From Mytilus galloprovincialis (Eukaryota > Mollusca > Bivalvia > Mytilida > Mytilidae), in assembly GCF_965363235.1 (NCBI RefSeq), contig NC_134838.1, positions 3,477,001 to 3,541,000 on the forward strand: a DNA stretch of 64,000 nucleotides, in the 5' to 3' direction. Positions 39,901 through 51,437 of this stretch are shown piece by piece. The notes beneath the pieces are model-generated. The model had not been told where the DNA came from. It ran no database searches and worked only from the letters and a program-made list of their open reading frames with translations. How positions within the stretch are numbered: the first letter of the stretch is position 1; each line of letters begins with the position of its first letter. The translations under genes and the position numbers were made by a program.

Positions 39901-42900
39901 TCACAAACTTTGGTCTAATCTGCCAAGGGTTGTTGTGAGAAAGGGAGTGGATCATAACCCTTAACTAGCGCATAGATGCCAACCCCTTTTGACACAATCA
40001 GTAACAAACTATCAAATTTTCCGTATTTTTGACAAGTTTTCAGTAATCATTCATAAACGTGCATTTACCAATAAAAATTACTGACGAGTGGTTGCAAAGC
40101 GATGTGCACAAAAATTTGTCGTTTAACATGTTGTCTGTAGTAGCATTCCATTCATTAATTGTTCAGATGTTCTCTACTCGTACATTTTCGTTTTGTCAAG
40201 GAGAAGAAGAGAAAGGGGGAAAGCTACTTCATAAAATGCAAGTTTGCCTCTTCGGAAGTCAGTTAGTTACCCCACAATAGGTTGATAACTCCCGAGAAAC
40301 CGGAAGCATTACATTGGCGTTTTCTAAATACCGGACCAGGACGGAAAAGTAATGATAAAAATCCGCGTTTTACAAAATTGAACGGCGATGATTGGGAATC
40401 CGTAACTATTCGACTTTGACCGTAATAGCGTAGTTTTAATCGCAAAATCGGAAAAACTACGGAAAAATCGTAATGGTTGGCATCTATGCTAGCGAAGGTG
40501 CAGAACTATGAAAACACCTGGTGTTTTCAGGAGAGAGGATTTTGAAAATGTTTTCAATTGAGCATAACAACAGGATAAAGGCTGACTATAAGTCTTGATT
40601 AGCATTTAAATTTTTTACCGACGAATTTTAAATACAGATAAAATTGGTTATACAAACACTTAACTCATACAAACACTTGTCTTTTATTTGAGTTTAGCAA
40701 TTTCAATTGATATTTTATGGTGTGTCTTTCTATGTTGTGATGTTACACTATTGCTTCAGATAAGGGTGAAGGTTTGGTACCTATTAAAATGTTCAAACCT
40801 GCTGCACTTGTTTGCACCTGTCTTAAGCGAGGAATCTGATGTCCAATAGTTGTCAATTGTTGATGTGGTTCATAAGTGTTTCTTGTTTCTCTTTTTTTAT
40901 ATAGATTAGACTGTTGGTTTTCCTATTTGAATGGTTTTACACGTCATTATTGGGGCCCTTTATAGCTTGCTGTTTGGTGTGAGCCAAAGCTCTGTGTTGA
41001 AGACGTTACTTTGACCCATAATGGTTTACTTTTACAAACTGTGACTTGGATGGAGAGTTGTCTCATTGGCAATTATATCACATCTTGTTATATCTATATA
41101 CAAAGTTACATTTTCTTTCATTACAGCTATTTGTTCTTACCTTACTTGTCCTAGAACAGAAAGGGTCAGCCATTGACATGTGACATATACCTAAAGGTGA
41201 GAGGGGTTCTCCATCAAAAAAGGTCTGAATTCTTTTCTGTGTTCTAAATAAAATAATTAATATCTTTAATTTAGAACATAACAAAGTCAACAAAGTGTGA
41301 GACCACAAAATGAGGCAATATCAGCAGTTTAAGCAATTATTCCTTGAATACAAGAAGTTATAAAAGTCTAAAAGCAAATTTGAAATACATTTTATTACTG
41401 ATATTCTGTCAGATATGAAAGTATAAAAATAACTGTTTTATTTAATTACTTATAAAAAAAATGATGAAATGTTTGAATTCTAACAAAAGTATAATTTATC
41501 ATACCTTCTCCTTTTACAAACCTTAAAATGTGAATTAGATCAAAATTGCTAATCTTTATATTAACTTTGAAAGGAATTCTGTTTCTGAATGTTTTACCTA
41601 TCAATGAACTGATCAATAACTACAATATCCCCAGGGTGCATGCCTTCTTGTAATGATCCACATGCTGTCGTTACTAATAAATGAGTACAGCCCAATTCCT
41701 TCATAGCCCAGATATTGGCCCGGAAGTTTACGTTGGTCGGCATAATTGTGTGTCCTCTGCCATGTCTATAATATAAAAGAAAACAATTTTCATGATAAAA
41801 ACCTTTAAAGCATGAATACAGCAGCATTGTTTTTGGTAATTTGTACATGTTTATAAATAAAATCAATTCAAAAATGCTTTGTAAATTTAAAAACTAAAAT
41901 ATGATCCAAGTGACCATGTTTTGCATTTAATTTTCAGTAGCCAGTCATGACTATTTATGAGATCTTTATTCAGAATATTTTAGAGCTGAACTATTTGATA
42001 TCTTAGTAAGGGTAAACATGATCTACAAAGGGGATTCCATGGGGAGGGCCCCATTCCCCTCCTTTTTTCATGGTTGATTATATATATATACGGAATCATT
42101 GAAGCATGATTGTAGCTGGCCCCCTTTTATTGCAATCAGTGGGCCCCACCTCATAAAAAGTTTTGAATCCACCACTGATCTATATATTACTTCAAATTAA
42201 TCTCTGTATTACAGAGACAGGAAGCAATACTGACAAACACGTTTGATTCCTGATCATTGCTTATGATCCTATCCCAAGTCAGGTGCCAGTAGTCCAGTGG
42301 TTTTCATTGGTTGGCATCAATGTCTTATCATAAGTTTACGTCTTGTTACTAGTTTTCTATTTTGAATTGTATCACATTTTGACATCAAAGTACCTTTGAA
42401 AGCTTACTCAACAGTTTTGCTCATTTTAAAGGTAGGTAAGCTAAAAAGTCTAACTGATTTTTGTAGTTAGCAAGGGCCTGTATGTAAAACTGAAAGTAGT
42501 CCTTCAGCTTTGTTCTCCCAGGTAACTGACATTGACCTAACAAATTATGCTTACCTGGATAATAAAACACAAGGTACTCCCTCTATCTCACCACATATCA
42601 AAGCATCAGATGGCTAAAACAATATATAATAAATATTCTATTATCATTAATGCTCTATCTCACCCCATATTAAAGCATCAGATGGCTAAACAAATACATA
42701 ATAAATGTTTTACTAACATTATAGGTGATTATTATTGATTTAATAGGTACACAAAAAAAGACTATAAAACTATTGTTTAAGTTGAAGAGCATTGGGGATC
42801 CAACATTCCAAAAAGTTGTGCCAAATAGGGCTAAGGTAATCTATGACTGGGATAAGAAAATCCTTAGTATTTCGATAAATTCATACTTTTGTACACAGGA

Positions 42901-45900
42901 AATTTAAAAAAAAAAAATTGACCATATAATTGATATTCATGTGAACACAAAAGAGCTGACAACTGGGCTGGTGATACCCTCGGGGATGAAACGTCCACCA
43001 GCAGTGGCATCGACCTAGTGGTGTAAATAGTTATCAAAGGTACCAGGCTTATAATTTAATATGCCAGACAGGTGATTCATCAACATAAGACTCATCAGTG
43101 ATCTCTACATAATGACCCATCAGTGATAGCCTGTCCTAAGTCAGGAGCCTGTAATTCAGTGGTTGTCATTTGGTGATGTGTTACATATTCATGATATTTG
43201 TTTCTCGCTAATTTTTTTGTACACCAATTAGGCCATTACTTTTCTTCATTTGAATTGATTTACATCTATCATTTAGGGGCCTTTTATAGCTGACTATGCA
43301 TTATGGGCTTTGCTCAATAATTGTTAATTTCTGTGTCATTTGGTCTCTTGCCAAGAGTGGTCTCATTGGCAATCACATCACATCTTTTTGATATCGTGTA
43401 GACAAATCAAATTTGGTAATAATGACATGACGATGATGATGATGATGAACACTGTGTTACTTATAAATTTGTACAGTTATGAAATTGAAAGGAGAAACTC
43501 ATACAGGTCAAACATCTTACCTTTCCAAAAGGTGTGTTGACTTCCTTTTCCTCTCCCCCTTTTAATATATCTGGTTTAGATAACCCAGATCCTCCAATGA
43601 TGCCTATCTGTAATTATATCAAAACAGTGCAAATATAATTGTAATCTATGTAATCACAAGAGAGGTAAATTCTATAGATTCAGAATCTATAAACACAAAG
43701 AGACACTCAGACATAAAATGTATGTGATTTTGACCTTCTTTTATATTATATGCAACCTTGTTACCAAATTCCCATGCAATAAAATATATTGAACTGCTTT
43801 ACAGTCCTTAATATACTATATAGGATCTGTCGTTTACATCTCTGTATAATTAATAATCATCAACAAAAAGTCTTGCATTAATTTATTAGCATGATTAGTA
43901 ACATGTTTTGGTTAGTCATTAATTAATTGGACTTAAACTTTGAGGGACACCATAATCAACAACTACTTTCATTTGACTTCTGACAGAAAATTTAACACCA
44001 ACAAGTTCCACTCTTTCCAAAAAATAATGTTTAAGAAATAATTGATGCAAGCTATACTTTATTGTAATTTTAACATGGGTAGGCATTATATTTGTGATTA
44101 TTTTTGCCCAAGCGATAAAACAATATCATTATTGAAATAAACTCCCAAAATTATAGATTTTAGGCTCACTGACCACTCATACTTGTGTGTCAAGGATGTG
44201 CATTCACTGATATTTTCAACTATAACAACCACATGACTTTGGACAAATCTTCAATACAATGAAACATCCAACCCTGTCAACTTTCAGCAGTGAACTAACT
44301 AGATAACTATCTACTCGTAAAATGAAAACAATAATCAAGCATGCATGACTAGCGGGAAATCTACCCGGACTAAACTCATTTGCATAATAATGTAAAGGTA
44401 CTTCCCATTATATAAAGAGACCAGCTAGATTCTATACAATAAATTCCAACACTTTAATTAAATGATTGAAACAATTTATTAAAAGATTTAACTGCTATCT
44501 TTTTATTATTTATTTTCTGACTTTTATTATTTTTATAGCAATGGTTTTACAATAAATTATTTTAATTTTTTTAAATACTTTTATTTCATAAAATAAAACA
44601 CATACGGTATATAAAATTATATTCACAAACATCACAAGAACACTAAAATGTCACTATTACACCATGTTAAAACTACAATAAAGTATAGCTTGTATCAATT
44701 ATTTCGATTCTGATTAGAACAATTAAGGTAATTTTTATGTCCGATGTGTACAAGTGTAGATTGTTTGTGTAGGCTCTTTCATGAACCTCCCTTTTTTGTT
44801 TGTAAACAAGCAAACGACTGGCAATGTGATTTTTCAGAGGGTGGAGTTTTGAACAGCAAGCATGAACAGTTGTCGTATCTAGGTCAAATATGTCAATTTC
44901 GAATTGCAACTGCCAACACATAGATGCCAACCCCTTTTGACACAATCAGTAACAAACTATCAAATTTTCCGTATTTTTGACAAGTTTTCAGTAATCATTC
45001 ATAAACGTGCATTTACCAATAAAAATTACTGACGAGTGGTTGCAAAGTGATGTGCACAAAAATTTGTCGTTTAACATGTTGTCTGTAGTAGCATTCCATT
45101 CATTAATTGTTCAGATGTTCTCTACTCGTACATTTTCGTTTTGTCAAGGAGAAGAAGAGAAAGGGGGAAAGCTACTTCATAAAATGCAAGTTTGCCTCTT
45201 CGGAAGTCAGTTAGTTACCCCACAATAGGTTGATAACTCCCGAGAAACCGGAAGCATTACATTGGCGTTTTCTAAATACCGGACCAGGACGGAAAAGTAA
45301 TGATAAAAATCCGCGTTTTACAAAATTGAACGGCGATGATTGGGAATCCGTAACTATTCGACTTTGACCGTAATAGCGTAGTTTTAATCGCAAAATCGGA
45401 AAAACTACGGAAAAATCGTAATGGTTGGCATCTATGCGGCAACACGTTACAGTCATAATAAAGGAATTATAGTAACAACATGTGCATCTGACATTTAAGA
45501 GGTTGGAAGTGTTTTAAGTTAATCAAATATATTAAATGCATGAGGGTTTGGATGGGGTTAAATGATTAAAGAATAATGCCCTTAAAATATGAAGATTAGA
45601 GAATAACGGGCAATAAAATATGAAGATTAGAGAAATGCATGGTCTAATTTTTGAAGATTAGAGAAAAAAGGGGTGAAAATTAAATGTTTACAGAATAACA
45701 GCAGTGGTCAATATACACATGTGCAAACAAATTTTATTGGATTTAGAGCATGCATGGGTTTATTCACATAGTATAGTAGCTTTTACATTTTTTTATAAAT
45801 CCCAAAAAGGATCATTGTAAGGGTCTCTATTTTCTGTACTGGTTTAACTTCATTAGTTTTAAAATTAACGCCTTGTAGGACATATGTACAAATAAATAAT

Positions 45901-47559
45901 TAAAAACTGGTCTTTTAGCAGTGGCGTAGCTGGGTCATATTCACGTCTACGCCCGAACTTTGGCGAGGGGTCTGAGGGGGTGACAAACCACTCAATGCCA
46001 ACCCCCCTGCTGGTAGTGGGTCCAAGGGGACGGAGCCCCCGAAAGCGATCGAGTTATCGAGAATGACATACCATTCCTGTCAGTAAAAAATCATTGATAG
46101 TTACATACTTTTGAATCTAAATGGTATATTTTTATGTTTAATTTTGAGAACTTATTCATTGTGTTAATTGGAAGCTAACGGACATTGGTTGTAGAGAAAA
46201 CTTCAAACCAATATTACTTTCAAATTGTTTAAAGTCGTGAGTGAGCATACAATCGACAAAAGCATCTTTTAATGAACACGAAAAAAATATTTCTTAGAGA
46301 TGCAATATAACATCTGGAACACGATTTCTTTCCATAAGAAGTGAATCAATTTACCAGTCTTTTCCAGGAATTTTAAAAAAATCAAAAATTTTCTTTATTA
46401 TATTTTCTTGATCTGGAATTTAATGTGTGCCCATATATATCACATTTTATGAAGGTTTATAAATTGAGCAATTAATTGCGCAAAGAAAAGTCCAGCTATC
46501 AGTAATGAACAGAAAAATAAACGAAAACATACGCTTTCAAAATTTTGCTTTAGACATTAATCATAGAAAAAACTTCTTCCAACTTTTCATAAAATTCGAT
46601 GAAGGTTAGACAAGTAGTTAATGTAATTAAGAAATAAAAAAAAAATTAAGCCCAAACTTTGACCACTTATTAATTGCAGAAAGAAATACCTTTTATCCGT
46701 AAAATGTGGGGGAAATTAAAGAAATAATTGCATTATTATATTGCACTGGATACTTTTTTGATCATAAACAGTTTTTTTAACAGAGAGTCATTCAAAAAAC
46801 TTTGTCCTCATTCGGAACCTAAATATTGACTGCGCTGATGACGCTATGTCTCGCTTTTGCAGCATAAGTCACATGCTCGACAACAATGCAAACCGCATAT
46901 ATATTGAATCTCAGCAGATAATGAATTGCTTTAAATATAAGAAAAGTACGCAGAATTCACAGTAGATTCAGACGTTTACAGAAAATTGGAACAAATATAT
47001 GAAATGAACTATTTGATTAAAGTAAATTTAGTCCCTTTTTATTGAAAATTACAATCCATTGAAGAGAGAAGCACAAGGCTGATGTGTTTTTGACCAGTTT
47101 TTTCTTATTATATTTAGATAAAAAAAAAATATTTTCAAAATTCAAGTGTACGCCCGGGCGTTTTGACGTAACGTAGCTACACACATGTTTATGTCTTTGC
47201 TACAGGAAGGATTAAAATACAAATACAAATATTTTATTGGCACAAACTCATTAACAATTTAAAATGAGAGTTATTACATCATTTGCAATATATAATAATA
47301 TTTCAAAAATCCTAAATCTGCCCCTGCAGATTTATCCCTTCTAAGAGTAAGAGTACATTTTTGTGACATTTTTACAATTTAATTTAATTTGTAGCCATTT
47401 TGAATTTAATATTTAGATTTAAACCTTAAATTTATTTTCTGACAATTTATTCTAACTTAAAAATGCATTCATTTCTACATAAGCCAAGATAATAATTAGA
47501 AATGTATCCACTAAAATATAAAACGCATTCATATTGTCTACCTTTACTTTTGTCCCCAT
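33959..47559 (-). CDS. MTAP: S-methyl-5'-thioadenosine phosphorylase, complete, 9 coding exons
   Basis: Coding exons in transcript order: 47542-47559, 43521-43607, 42555-42613, 41598-41765, 41141-41243, 38787-38939, 38214-38300, 34729-34851, 33959-34000. All are GT-AG with matching phases; the total is 840 nt (279 aa plus stop; human MTAP 283). MTAP splits methylthioadenosine with phosphate into adenine and methylthioribose-1-phosphate, feeding methionine and adenine salvage in the cytosol. Visible signatures: IGIIGGSGL (phosphate loop), [42 protein letters not shown] and LVTDYDSW with the two base-binding Asp. The loop residue Thr18 of human MTAP is Ser here. The first exon (MGTKVK) is only 18 nt and was placed from phase, donor and the human start. 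The C-terminus NTLLPHSY resembles human SVLLPRH. The 3.9-kb first intron and the 2.2- and 3.4-kb introns hold TIR elements. Confidence 0.93.
35446..36737 (-). repeat. Family A element, inverted copy with two internal units
   Basis: It starts CTAGAGGCTCTCAAGAGCCT and ends ACTGGGCCAGGTGAGCT, the reverse complements of the ends at 6885-9596. Inside are two diverged units about 503 bp apart (GTTTCAGAGGAGAAGATTTT near 36130 and its relative near 36632), against four in the other copy. A GAC-rich tract lies at 36663-36690. It is in MTAP intron 7. Confidence 0.85.
36744..37954. mobile_element. 1.2-kb TIR element with 16-bp perfect TIRs and 7-bp target duplication
   Basis: It starts CATACCTGCCAACTTT and ends with its exact reverse complement. 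TAAAAAT flanks both sides (36737-36743 and 37955-37961). Near the right end AATCGTG/TCGTG motifs recur at least five times (37854-37940), resembling subterminal protein-binding repeats. No transposase domain is seen; the 115-codon minus frame near 37651-37998 runs past the element and looks spurious. It sits directly beside the family A copy in MTAP intron 7. Confidence 0.85.
39971..40488. mobile_element. 518-bp TIR element, copy 1
   Basis: The ends CATAGATGCCAACC and its reverse complement are perfect, flanked by CTAGCG on both sides (39965-39970 and 40489-40494), a 6-bp target duplication. It is virtually identical over its length to 44919-45436. A 73-codon frame (40059-40280) appears in both copies but has no recognisable domain. 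In MTAP intron 5. Confidence 0.85.
40700..41095 (+). repeat. Family E dispersed repeat
   Basis: It contains GTTGGTTTTCCTATTTGAATG, CCCTTTATAGCTTGCTG and ATGGAGAGTTGTCTCATTGG. Opposite orientation to 26240-26815. Within MTAP intron 5, just before exon 5 in genomic order. Confidence 0.65.
42020..42480 (+). repeat. Fragments of dispersed repeats
   Basis: GAATCCACCACTG at 42167 resembles GGATCCGCCACTG at 52669, and AGTCCAGTGGTTTTCATTGG near 42292 belongs to family E. Both are short, decayed pieces in an MTAP intron. Confidence 0.4.
42582..42725 (-). repeat. 72-bp tandem duplication across the 3' splice site of MTAP exon 3
   Basis: The first bases of exon 3, its acceptor and part of the upstream intron (42582-42653) are repeated at 42654-42725 (shared TCTATCTCACC and AAGCATCAGATGGCTAAA). 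In the transcript the extra acceptor (rc of 42686-42687) lies 72 nt upstream of the real one, followed by a diverged partial exon copy. Confidence 0.8.
43125..43395 (+). repeat. Family E dispersed repeat
   Basis: From AAGTCAGGAGCCTGTAATTC to GGCAATCACATCACATCTTT, with GGGGCCTTTTATAGCTGACT in the middle. Best local example of the progenitor of the 52-bp satellite. MTAP intron 2. Confidence 0.7.
43610..44918. other. MTAP intron 1, 3' part; nothing recognised
   Basis: AT-rich intronic sequence. I see no conserved element or ORF of interest up to the 518-bp element. Confidence 0.5.
44919..45436. mobile_element. 518-bp TIR element, copy 2
   Basis: Same length and termini as 39971-40488; one internal difference was noticed by eye (CAAAGTGATG against CAAAGCGATG). 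Flanks TGCCAACA and CGGCAACA are similar but not a clean direct repeat, so its target duplication is unclear. MTAP intron 1. Confidence 0.85.
45530..45680 (+). repeat. Short imperfect tandem repeat
   Basis: ATATGAAGATTAGAGAATAAC and relatives occur three to four times with irregular spacing. Intronic, non-coding. Confidence 0.6.
45919..47187. mobile_element. Probable 1.27-kb TIR element
   Basis: The left end CAGTGGCGTAGCTGGGTCAT and the inverted right end (GTAGCTACGTTACG) are related, and both subterminal regions carry ACGCCCG motifs (45948 and 47151). CAGTGGCGTAGC-type ends are common in hAT-like MITEs. The right terminus is eroded and no target duplication is visible. No transposase ORF. 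Confidence 0.5.
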
Positions 47560-48029
47560 CTTCCACGTGTAATTGGGTGTATCGAAGTGCTATTTTAAGA
47601 TACCACAGGATATTTCTACTTTCGGTTTGTTGTGGAAACTAAAAATAAACTACGAACTTCGGCAGATTCCGCTAATCCGAGCTACCAAAGTTTGCCGAAT
47701 GCTTTCCTATAACCATGCAAAGGCTGTATAGTCAGTCAAGGTCGTTTAAAACTTCCATTTGTTGAATTTATTCCCTATTAATTGATATCAATAAATCATT
47801 TATTATATCAAAAATTATTTTCTAATATTATAACTCGATTTTTTAAAGTCTAAAAATATTTTTTAACATAAAAAGTTACTATGAATAAATAGGTTTTATT
47901 TACTAATATTAAAAAATCTTTTTTTTATATATTATAAATTCGATTTATTAGTATCAAAAAAATTATATTTCATATTACAAAATATCATACCATACCATTA
48001 TACAATATATGAGAAGAACATGACCCGTA
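47560..48029 (-). promoter_or_regulatory. MTAP upstream region
   Basis: This holds the MTAP 5' flank. The first 150 nt are less AT-rich than the rest (CACGTG-containing TTCCACGTGTAATT at 47569-47582); beyond about 47760 it is very AT-rich. CACGTG is an E-box, but placement by eye is weak evidence and the transcription start is unknown. Confidence 0.3.
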
Positions 48030-48331
48030 TGACTATCATGCCAACAACTGGTTTTAGAATAAATGCAAAAACCATATGAGTGAATCAATATTAATACCAA
48101 CATATGCAATCCTTAATGACCTGACAAGTAACTATATCCTTTCCGAATAAGTCTGGTTTAAAGGTTTGGTTAGCTTTTGAGGTGAATGCAGACATTTTTG
48201 TGCTTTGTAAAGAATATTACCACAAAATAATGGATGTGAAATACCTGAATGTATAATATGTCTGCATTTTGGTTTATATTTACCAGGGCCGTAACTACAT
48301 TGAGGCAAATGAGGCAAATGCCTCGTGTTGG

Positions 48332-48363
<32 letters not shown>

Positions 48364-50215
48364 CGGAAACAAAATATTGTCTTCATATCAAATTGTTTTC
48401 ACTGAAAGTCTCTTGCAAGAAGCACGTTTTCTTTACTATCTGTTGTTGCCCCTGCATGTTTTCGTGATCCATGTTTCTATTTTACTTTTAGTTTTCGGAG
48501 TAGATGGTCTATTGTTTGTACTTCTGTGTCCCGGGTTTTTCTTTTGTTTGTACTTCCGTGTCTCGGGTTTGTCTTATTTTGTCATTTATTGTCCTACTTT
48601 ATGACTATAGTCTTGAGTGTTGATTTTCATTTGTAAGCGTTTGGTTTTGCAATAATGCATGTCCACCGATGTCCAGACATTGTGTGAGAAAATATTTTAA
48701 GAATATACGATGCTATACTGGACACAGCAAAAAACAATGTCGTTTCTGCATGGAGAATTGAACTTGATATCAAAGTAAACTGGCTCTTTTTTGTAGAAAA
48801 AAAATAGATAGCTGACATGGTTTAAATTAAAGTAAGACAACCTCTAATTTCCTCGTATCAAGTCATCTATATAAATTATAAAAACATCAATGCATTGCAA
48901 TATGACCTTTTACATTGAAGGGTTAAACTTGCAATAAGTTCAGACCCTTTAACAGAAAATAAAGGAACATGGAGAAACGTGCACGGAACCTAATCTCACA
49001 CAAAGTCAATGCATAGAAACAAATACAATGATCAATGGTCAAAGTTTTTATTCTTGTTCTTAATCTTGATAGTTACTGGAGGGTCTTCAACAATAAAAGA
49101 ATCATTAATACCGTAAAACAAGGTCAAGATGTTCCTTAGTGACGACTTTTCAGTACTAGTATAATTATAATACTGCACTGTCACTATATTTAAATCTAGT
49201 AAAAAAAATAATAAAAAAAGTCTAAGCACTATACAAGACAACAACAGATCGACAGACAGATCCGGTTTTAATGATCATGAGATTTACGATTTTTGCTTTA
49301 TCCTACATATCGGTCTACTTTAATGTTGTCCCTGTGAAACCTAAAAGTCTTAAATTACAATTAATCTATGTTTTAGCTTTGAGGCCAGAATATTGTCGAA
49401 AAAATAGCTAAAAATTAATTGCGTTTCAATGTAAAAAAAAAAGTCCGGGAAACGCTCAGAATGCACGATTTTGCGTTATTTTTCTCAGAGCTTCAGACCT
49501 CTCGCCAAAATTTTTTCGCCTCGCTACGCTCGGCAAATATATTTTGCCTCACTATTAAAAGAGGCTAGTTACGGCCCTGTTTACGAATGATGTCCTTATA
49601 CTATTGATAGCATTTAGTAAATGTTTTGACTAGTTTGTGATTTTGAAAACCCTGGTGTAATAATTTTTCAATACTGCAGAAATTTCTTTCGTTGAAATCA
49701 AATACGTTGTTACATACACGAGCGAATCGAACAAATTAAGATATATGAACACCATATATATATAAGATGGTGACAAGGGAACGTCACCATCTAAAATGGT
49801 AAATTAACAATAAGAAATGAAAAATCATCTCTTTTATCATAAATTTCGTTAAAGATATAGATAGTCAAGATCCAGGAAAGGCCAGTGTTCCTTGTTTGTA
49901 ATTAGCTTTATTAAAATCAGTTCGGCAGATGATAAATCTCTTTAGTGTACATACTAAAGTCGTCATTATCATGATTATTGAGAGTAAGTATATCATCTAA
50001 ATATTCTAAAAGTGTTTTTAAATTTTTGAATCAGATGTTGTATCAATGGGTTTTTGCTGATTTTAGTCATGAATTGTAACTCTTTACAATACAAAAAACA
50101 GGTCCGCAATAAGTGGTGCACAGTTAGTCACCATTGGAATTCCGATAACTTGACGATATACGGAATCTTCATCCATAACAAACAAAAATGTTATCTCTAT
50201 ACCGAAACAATAGCT
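48030..50215 (-). mobile_element. Broken Penelope-like retroelement fragment, interrupted by a TIR element
   Basis: Minus-strand translation in pieces on either side of 48284-49579 resembles reverse transcriptase of Penelope-like elements known from bivalves (for example a PMVTNCAPLIADLFLYCYE-like stretch near 50100, and GISHPLFCGNILYK near 48230). The copy looks broken, with several breaks, and both ends are uncertain. It is a fossil; the inserted TIR element is younger than it. Confidence 0.5.
48284..49579. mobile_element. 1.3-kb TIR element with 5-bp target duplication, nested
   Basis: It starts CAGGGCCGTAACTA and ends with its exact reverse complement, followed internally by GAGGCAAA at both ends. 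TTTAC flanks both sides (48279-48283 and 49580-49584). A long A-run lies at about 48338-48363. Frames of about 110 codons (48269-48604) begin outside the element or run through the A-run and look spurious. The CAGGG ends suggest hAT-like ancestry, although hAT normally duplicates 8 bp; some hAT lineages duplicate 5. Confidence 0.8.
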
Positions 50216-50553
50216 ATTTAACGAAAGGTACCATCAGACGAAATCAAACTTGAGTTTAAAGGGGCACTAGCTACGAGATATGAGCAAAATTAGAATGTGA
50301 TTTCGTTTGGTTCAATCAAAAGTATAAAAGTGCAATAATATAACAACAATTCCTTTTTATCAGCCAATTTGCTGCAATTTTGTCAAAATAAGCAAAGAAA
50401 TATAGCTGATGAATAATTCACTTGCAAGTGAATAATTCGACCTCATTAAATCCGTATTCGTGTGACCTCCAATTTAACCCATTATCTAGCTAGAGCCTGG
50501 CTACGCACGCATAAGTCGTGTTCAGCCATTAAAAGGGGGGAAAAAACGTCAGT

Positions 50554-51437
50554 GATGATATAGAGCAAATACACAACCGTTTCTGTAGATTTGTTTTAAA
50601 ACTAAGTAAAAATGTTCCTTTAAGTTTTTTATGTGGTGAACTAGGTCATTTGCCTATGTATGTCTCAAGAAAACAAATTATTTTGAAATATTGGCTTCAT
50701 ATTATTGTAAATAAGCCACCTATTGTTTATGATGTTTATCAACTTTTATTAGAAGATGCAAACAATGGTAAAAAGAACTGGGCGTCTAGTGCTCGTGACT
50801 TATTGTTTAATCTTGGTTTGAACTATGTTTGGACTGCACAGAATTATGTAAATATACAGTTAGATGTTATAAAAACTCGTATAAAGGACCAGTATTTACA
50901 AACTTGGTATGCATCAATAAATGATTGTGAAAAACTGTGTATTTATAAACACCTCAAAACAGACTTTGTAATAGAGAATTATTTAGATTTTTTTTATTAA
51001 TAGTAACTTACTTACAAAATTGAGAAGTGGTACTTTGAAACTGAATTTGGAATTAGGGCGATATAAAAATATTCCTAGACATATGCATCTATGTGAATGC
51101 TGTAATATGGCTTGTATTGAAAATGAATACCACTTCATACTTGTTTGTCCAGCCTACAGAACTGTGAGACAAGAACATTTGCCAAAATATTATTGTTCTT
51201 GGCCAAATAATTTTAAACTTTTTCATTTACTTCAATCAAAATCAATCACAATTAAACTGTGTTACTATCTGAAATATGCTTGGAAAATTAGATCATGTAT
51301 TGTGAATTAATTGTACCTTTATTATATTATGTATTGTTCTCTGCTATCTGTTGTTTTGTCACATATATATACTTGTTTATGTATTGCCATAGCATATTAT
51401 TTATGCTTTCGAAAATAAAATATTCATTCATTCATTC
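50554..51437 (+). mobile_element. 3' end of a non-LTR LINE (RT C-terminus and tail)
   Basis: A frame from 50554 (DDIEQIHNRFCRFVLKLSK, then CGELGHLPMYVSRKQII) to 51000 and a second from about 50990 to 51309 encode the C-terminal part of a LINE reverse transcriptase, including a zinc-knuckle-like LCECCNMAC...EYHFILVCP segment. The two are offset by one base at a T-run near 50990, so the copy carries a frameshift. The 3' end has (ATTC)n at about 51421-51437, as in several CR1/L2-like clades. It is 5' truncated, typical of LINE insertion. Clade not determined. Confidence 0.8.

Noticed and set aside
40059-40280. 73-codon ORF, identical in two places (also 45007-45228)
   Set aside because: It lies inside the 518-bp TIR element, shows no recognisable domain, and its identity reflects recent transposition.
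48269-48604. 111-codon ORF with hydrophobic C-terminus
   Set aside because: It begins outside a TIR element and passes through its A-run; no conserved domain.
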